Assembly (NCBI RefSeq): GCF_000378225.1
Contig: NZ_KB905142.1
Location: 1-64,000, forward strand
Length of the DNA: 64,000 bases
Source of the DNA: Methylophilus methylotrophus DSM 46235 = ATCC 53528
Lineage (GTDB): Bacteria > Pseudomonadota > Gammaproteobacteria > Burkholderiales > Methylophilaceae
Direction of reading: 5' to 3'
Positions within the stretch are counted from its first letter, which is position 1. Each line of letters starts with the position of its first letter. The translations under genes were made by a program, and so were the position numbers. The notes beneath the pieces are model-generated. The model searched no databases. It saw only the letters and a program-made list of their open reading frames with translations, and was not told where the DNA came from. Below are positions 61,061-64,000 of this stretch, piece after piece.

Positions 61061-62023
61061 ATGCAAAAACACCTGTCACACCTATTGCTTGCTGGCGCGC
61101 TGGCCAGTTTCTGTTCAAACGTTTTTTCCCAACCCCTTGCCTATGTGCCCAACGAAAAAGATGGCACGGTTTCAGTGATTGATACCAGCACTGACGAAGT
61201 CATCAACACACTGCCTAAAAAAGGCAAGCTCGGCAAAAAAGTGCAGGCCGCCGCCATCCACCCCAGCAACCAAAAACTCTACGTCGTCGTGCGCGATAAA
61301 AACGCCGTCTCGGTGGTAGACACCCAGCTCGGCAAACAAACTGCCCTGATCAAAGTCGGCGACGAACCCGAAGGCATTGATATTTCACCCGATGGCAAGT
61401 TGCTGGCCGCCTGCCTGGAAGAAGAAAACGCCGTGTCGCTGGTAGACCTGCAAACCAACAAGCTCAAACACACCATTAAAACCCAGGGCAAAAACCCCGA
61501 GCATTGCGTATTTTCACCCGACCAGCAATGGCTGCTCGCCAGCAACGAAGAGAGCAATAATGTGGATGTGATTAACCTCAACACGCTCAAATCCGAACAC
61601 CTGATCGCATCCACCAAACACCCGCGCGGCGTTGGTTTTAGCCCCGATGGCAAATGGGCCTACGTCGCCAACGAAGCCGCTAACATGCTAGAGATAGTCT
61701 CCACCGCCGACTGGAAAGTACAAGCCAATATCAAGGTCGGCTTGCGCTCCAACGGTGTCAAGGTCAACGCCGATGGTAGCCGCATTTACGTTAGCAACGG
61801 CGGCGATCACAACCTCAGCGTGATCGATACCGCCACCCGCGAAGTCATCGCCACGATCCCAGTCGGCCAACGTCCCTGGAATATGGCACTGACACCGAAT
61901 GGTAAAAAACTCTATGTCGCCAATGGCCGTAGTAATAATGTCTCGGTGATTGATACCCAAACAAATGCCAAGCTGAAGGATATTGCGGTGGGGAATCTGC
62001 CTTGGGGGGTGGTGATTCATTAA
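61061..62023 (+). CDS. YVTN-repeat beta-propeller protein 2
   Basis: A 320-residue exported protein with signal peptide (...CSNVFSQPLA) and YVTN repeats (YVPNEKDGTVSVIDTSTD, IYVSNGGDHNLSVIDTAT, LYVANGRSNNVSVIDTQT). It is a homologue of the preceding protein but with a different repeat register. Codon use is richer in C-ending codons (GCC, ATC, GTC, AAC) than neighbouring genes, which might reflect a separate origin. The start has aaggatg upstream. Role unknown. Confidence 0.82.
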   Translation: MQKHLSHLLLAGALASFCSNVFSQPLAYVPNEKDGTVSVIDTSTDEVINTLPKKGKLGKKVQAAAIHPSNQKLYVVVRDKNAVSVVDTQLGKQTALIKVGDEPEGIDISPDGKLLAACLEEENAVSLVDLQTNKLKHTIKTQGKNPEHCVFSPDQQWLLASNEESNNVDVINLNTLKSEHLIASTKHPRGVGFSPDGKWAYVANEAANMLEIVSTADWKVQANIKVGLRSNGVKVNADGSRIYVSNGGDHNLSVIDTATREVIATIPVGQRPWNMALTPNGKKLYVANGRSNNVSVIDTQTNAKLKDIAVGNLPWGVVIH

Positions 62024-62070
62024 CCTTGATAGGTGATTGTTGCTTTTTATTCTGCATCACCACAATATGC

Positions 62071-62092
62071 GGCGTACCGTGTACGGTACGCC
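62071..62092. repeat. REP-like palindrome
   Basis: ggcgtaccgt and acggtacgcc form a perfect 10-bp inverted repeat with a 2-nt centre. There is no T run. Similar GTAGGGCGTACC-type palindromes occur as interspersed repeats in proteobacteria; copy number is not visible in this window. Confidence 0.5.
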
Positions 62093-62169
62093 CTACTTGG
62101 GCTGAAGGACCGCCATTATTTTTTTCTTCCTTTTTAGGAAGACCTGCCCTTTAGGAACTCTCTACCTAC

Positions 62170-62805
62170 TCATACTTGTTTCCTATGCCCAGCGCTGTGG
62201 GTGGCCGACGAGTCGCCAGGCCCCTGCGATTTGGTGACCACAAAGTCTTGCTTGTCTTCATCCCATCTAGATTCAATGCCAGTGACGCAGGACGATTCGT
62301 CACCGAAGAATTGGAAGAGATGTAAAAGATCCTCGATTCGGAGCTCATAGGCCCACTTGTGCCGTTTGTAGTCTGAGAAAACGAGCATTGAAGCAAAGCT
62401 TCGTCCTTCGGACAATGTCTGCATCCAGTAGTAATGAATGATCTGGTTGCATACATCGAGGGTCGACAGTGTAACCGACTCTGGGTTCCCCATATCAAAG
62501 CACTCGTGCGGCCAACCTGAGCCGGTGGCAGTGAACGGGCGGTTGCCGATCTTCTTGTAGCGCAGTACCGGCATACTTCTACTGCGGGCGCAATCATTGA
62601 CCTTCGGTCGCTCCAATAGTGAGCGAATTTGAAATGCAGCCAACATAAGCTTACGCTCGAACAGTACGAGCTGTTTCTCAGACCACCGACGATACGTCCG
62701 ATGATTCTTGAGCCAGTTCAGATCAGCTCTCAACTCAGTACGCCAATAGCGGGATTCAATCATTTTGAAGGCTAGCGGAGGTAAGGGGCCGTCTGGAGGC
62801 GGCAC
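62170..62805 (-). CDS. hypothetical protein
   Basis: A 211-residue protein of unrecognised family, rich in Trp, Arg and Tyr (ESRYWRTELRADLNWLKNHRTYRRWSEKQ). FERKLMLAAFQIRSLLERPK suggests helical structure; no signal peptide or membrane segment is seen. The GTG at 62805 or the ATG at 62763 could be the start; neither has a good ribosome site. It may be a DNA-island protein next to the HEPN-like genes; function unknown. Confidence 0.6.
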   Translation of the reverse strand: MPPPDGPLPPLAFKMIESRYWRTELRADLNWLKNHRTYRRWSEKQLVLFERKLMLAAFQIRSLLERPKVNDCARSRSMPVLRYKKIGNRPFTATGSGWPHECFDMGNPESVTLSTLDVCNQIIHYYWMQTLSEGRSFASMLVFSDYKRHKWAYELRIEDLLHLFQFFGDESSCVTGIESRWDEDKQDFVVTKSQGPGDSSATHSAGHRKQV

Positions 62806-62847
62806 GCCGGAATACGTTCTCGCTTGACCGAAAGGTAAGACATTGAA

Positions 62848-63393
62848 CTAAGCACGAGGCCCCCAAATGGCCTTGTTTCTCCGTTCCCAGTACTCGTATA
62901 AATCATTCCGAAGAGTGATTATCCGATCCGCAAGCTTTTCCAGAGACTCTGCGGAAAACTGGACATATTCTTGCTCCATTCCTTTTGCTGTCGTCTTAAG
63001 CCTCACATAGGTGTAGCCATCGTGATCGGTATTTTCCCAATCAGCGTGGACAACTAGGTTCCTAAGTTTTCCAACATCCGTAAGGTCAGCAATTAGCTTT
63101 TCAAACCCATCAATGACTCCAGAACCAGACAAATGCAAATCATCGCAGAAGCGTTTGAAGAGATCGACCTTCGCTCCATAACTCAACTTTTGAATGATGA
63201 TCAAGCCTGGAATATCTGTTCTGTCCGTAACGGTTTCACACAGCACTGAATCTAGGGATTTCTCAAGCGCGTTGAAATACATAACGACTAAGCCAATAAG
63301 AGGCAGTGAATCTTCTAGATAGAGCTCGGCTTTCTCTTCGTCTTCTATCTCATGAGACAGATGTTGAATTAACTGAGTCGTTTTGGTTTTCAT
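62848..63393 (-). CDS. HEPN-like protein with RNxxxH motif (1)
   Basis: A 181-residue, mostly helical protein. It has the RNLVVH motif (in DVGKLRNLVVHADWEN, near residue 110), which matches the RNxxxH (Rx4-6H) signature of HEPN nucleases. Preceding helices (FNALEKSLDSVLCETV, LSYGAKVDLFKRFCDDL) agree with a HEPN four-helix layout. The family is not recognised. The next upstream gene encodes a similarly built protein. RNA cleavage as toxin or antiviral effector is possible but unproven. Confidence 0.7.
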   Translation of the reverse strand: MKTKTTQLIQHLSHEIEDEEKAELYLEDSLPLIGLVVMYFNALEKSLDSVLCETVTDRTDIPGLIIIQKLSYGAKVDLFKRFCDDLHLSGSGVIDGFEKLIADLTDVGKLRNLVVHADWENTDHDGYTYVRLKTTAKGMEQEYVQFSAESLEKLADRIITLRNDLYEYWERRNKAIWGPRA

Positions 63394-63470
63394 GACCTTA
63401 ACCTCTAGCGACTAACATTAAGGGGCGCGCTTTAGCGAGACCTGCTTGATGGATGGGGTGGGAATGACAA

Positions 63471-63986
63471 TCACAGTAGTCTCTTTTCAGTTTTTGGCAA
63501 ATGTTCTGAAGTAAGGAAAAATAGGTCAGTAACAATACCCTCAAATAAACGGTTTAGGTCGTCAAGGTCATCGGGTGTAAAGTGTTCTTCAGCGGTTGCT
63601 AGATTACTTTTTCGTATAGATTTCTTTTCGCGACGAATTGTATCGGGTTTGGATTCGCTTGCATCCCATAGCGAGTGCACAAGAGTATTTCTCTGTTGTT
63701 CTGCCCAGTGAAGACGGGATATAAGTTCAGATATATCGTCTGGTAGGGTGGTTGATTTTAATGAGTGTGCAAACAAAGCTCCAAATGTTGCCACGCGAGA
63801 GCGAAAGGACATCTCTGTAGTAATAATTTCACCAACTTTGCGCGAACGACCCACCATTGCAGAAATGCATACCGAAAGTGCATCTTCTATGCGCTGAAAC
63901 TGAACAATGCATTCTCCAAGGCGGGCTAATCCGCTTTCCCAAGAGTTTAATGATTGAACCAGTTTTTCATATTCGCTACGACGCAT
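63471..63986 (-). CDS. HEPN-like protein with RNxxxH motif (2)
   Basis: A 171-residue helical protein with the same order of blocks as the previous one: FQRIEDALSVCISAMV, MSFRSRVATFGALFAHSL and EQQRNTLVHSLWDASES, where RNTLVH fits RNxxxH. The C-terminus is Lys-rich then acidic. Base composition is more AT-rich than the mxa region. It starts 14 bases from the window end, so its upstream context is unseen. The relation to the preceding gene is paralogy-like but distant. Confidence 0.7.
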   Translation of the reverse strand: MRRSEYEKLVQSLNSWESGLARLGECIVQFQRIEDALSVCISAMVGRSRKVGEIITTEMSFRSRVATFGALFAHSLKSTTLPDDISELISRLHWAEQQRNTLVHSLWDASESKPDTIRREKKSIRKSNLATAEEHFTPDDLDDLNRLFEGIVTDLFFLTSEHLPKTEKRLL

Positions 63987-64000
63987 AGTTCTTAAGATGC

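Noticed and set aside
62125-62142. Small hairpin with T-rich flank (tcttcct / aggaaga)
   Set aside because: The T run is upstream of the stem on the plus strand and becomes an A run on the minus strand, so it is not a terminator in either direction.
62166-62597. Alternative 143-codon minus-strand frame overlapping the hypothetical gene at 62170
   Set aside because: Arg/Cys/Ser-rich composition typical of a wrong frame; the 211-codon frame is longer and more protein-like.
1-64000. CRISPR arrays, tRNA genes, insertion sequences or prophage genes
   Set aside because: No direct-repeat array, cloverleaf, transposase or phage structural gene was seen in reading the window.

Overview
The window looks like chromosomal DNA of an obligate or restricted methylotroph of the Methylophilaceae, close to Methylophilus. 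The main reason is a complete, collinear methanol-oxidation operon (mxaFJGIRSACKLD). Its large subunit has a predicted 571-residue mature chain with the catalytic Asp at mature position 297, as in the Methylophilus methylotrophus enzyme. Other methylotroph or betaproteobacterial marks are PEP-CTERM proteins, an EpsA-type LuxR regulator and an EpsD-type prolyl isomerase.

Layout. (1) 1-3.4 kb: the end of an rRNA operon (5S rRNA and terminator), then ispD-ispF and an ABC exporter. (2) 3.6-12.9 kb: a compact operon for a type II secretion / type IV pilus-like machine (GspG, GspF, GspE, GspL/PilM-like, PilN-, PilO- and PilP-like proteins, a TPR-containing secretin lipoprotein, and three more pseudopilin-like proteins). 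A convergent lytic transglycosylase follows. (3) 13.9-36.2 kb: a surface and secretion island. It starts with the EpsA-like regulator and holds a PEP-CTERM protein, a secreted protein of uncertain fold, a two-partner secretion pair with a 3,336-residue filamentous haemagglutinin-like protein, and a four-gene group of extracellular nuclease, PEP-CTERM protein, 5'-nucleotidase and PEP-CTERM protein. (4) 36.5-43.9 kb: an energy-transducing operon (DUF2341/LamG-ExbB fusion, two ExbD, TonB, porin, coiled-coil protein, CAAX-protease-like protein, EpsD-like isomerase). (5) 44-48.5 kb, minus strand: a sensor kinase and NarL-type regulator (MoxYX-like), a small secreted protein, and a GldF/GldG-like pair without its ATPase. 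(6) 48.8-62.0 kb: the mxa operon, two small extra genes and two YVTN beta-propeller proteins. (7) 62.2-64 kb, minus strand: three accessory genes of unrecognised family, two of them with the RNxxxH signature of HEPN proteins.

How it may work together. The nuclease and 5'-nucleotidase share a C-terminal type I secretion-like tail and could together turn extracellular DNA into nucleosides and phosphate. The TPS adhesin, the PEP-CTERM proteins and the TonB-ExbBD-porin operon would provide surface attachment and uptake. Repeated palindromes built from the half-site TAGTC lie in the intergenic regions before the EpsA-like gene, the first PEP-CTERM gene, the TPS operon, the nuclease operon and the ExbB operon, which suggests one regulon spanning about 23 kb. 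A different inverted repeat, GGGAA-N3-TTCCC, occurs 130-180 bp upstream of mxaF and of both YVTN genes and may link them to methanol control. These regulatory readings are inferences from pattern sharing; no search was run.
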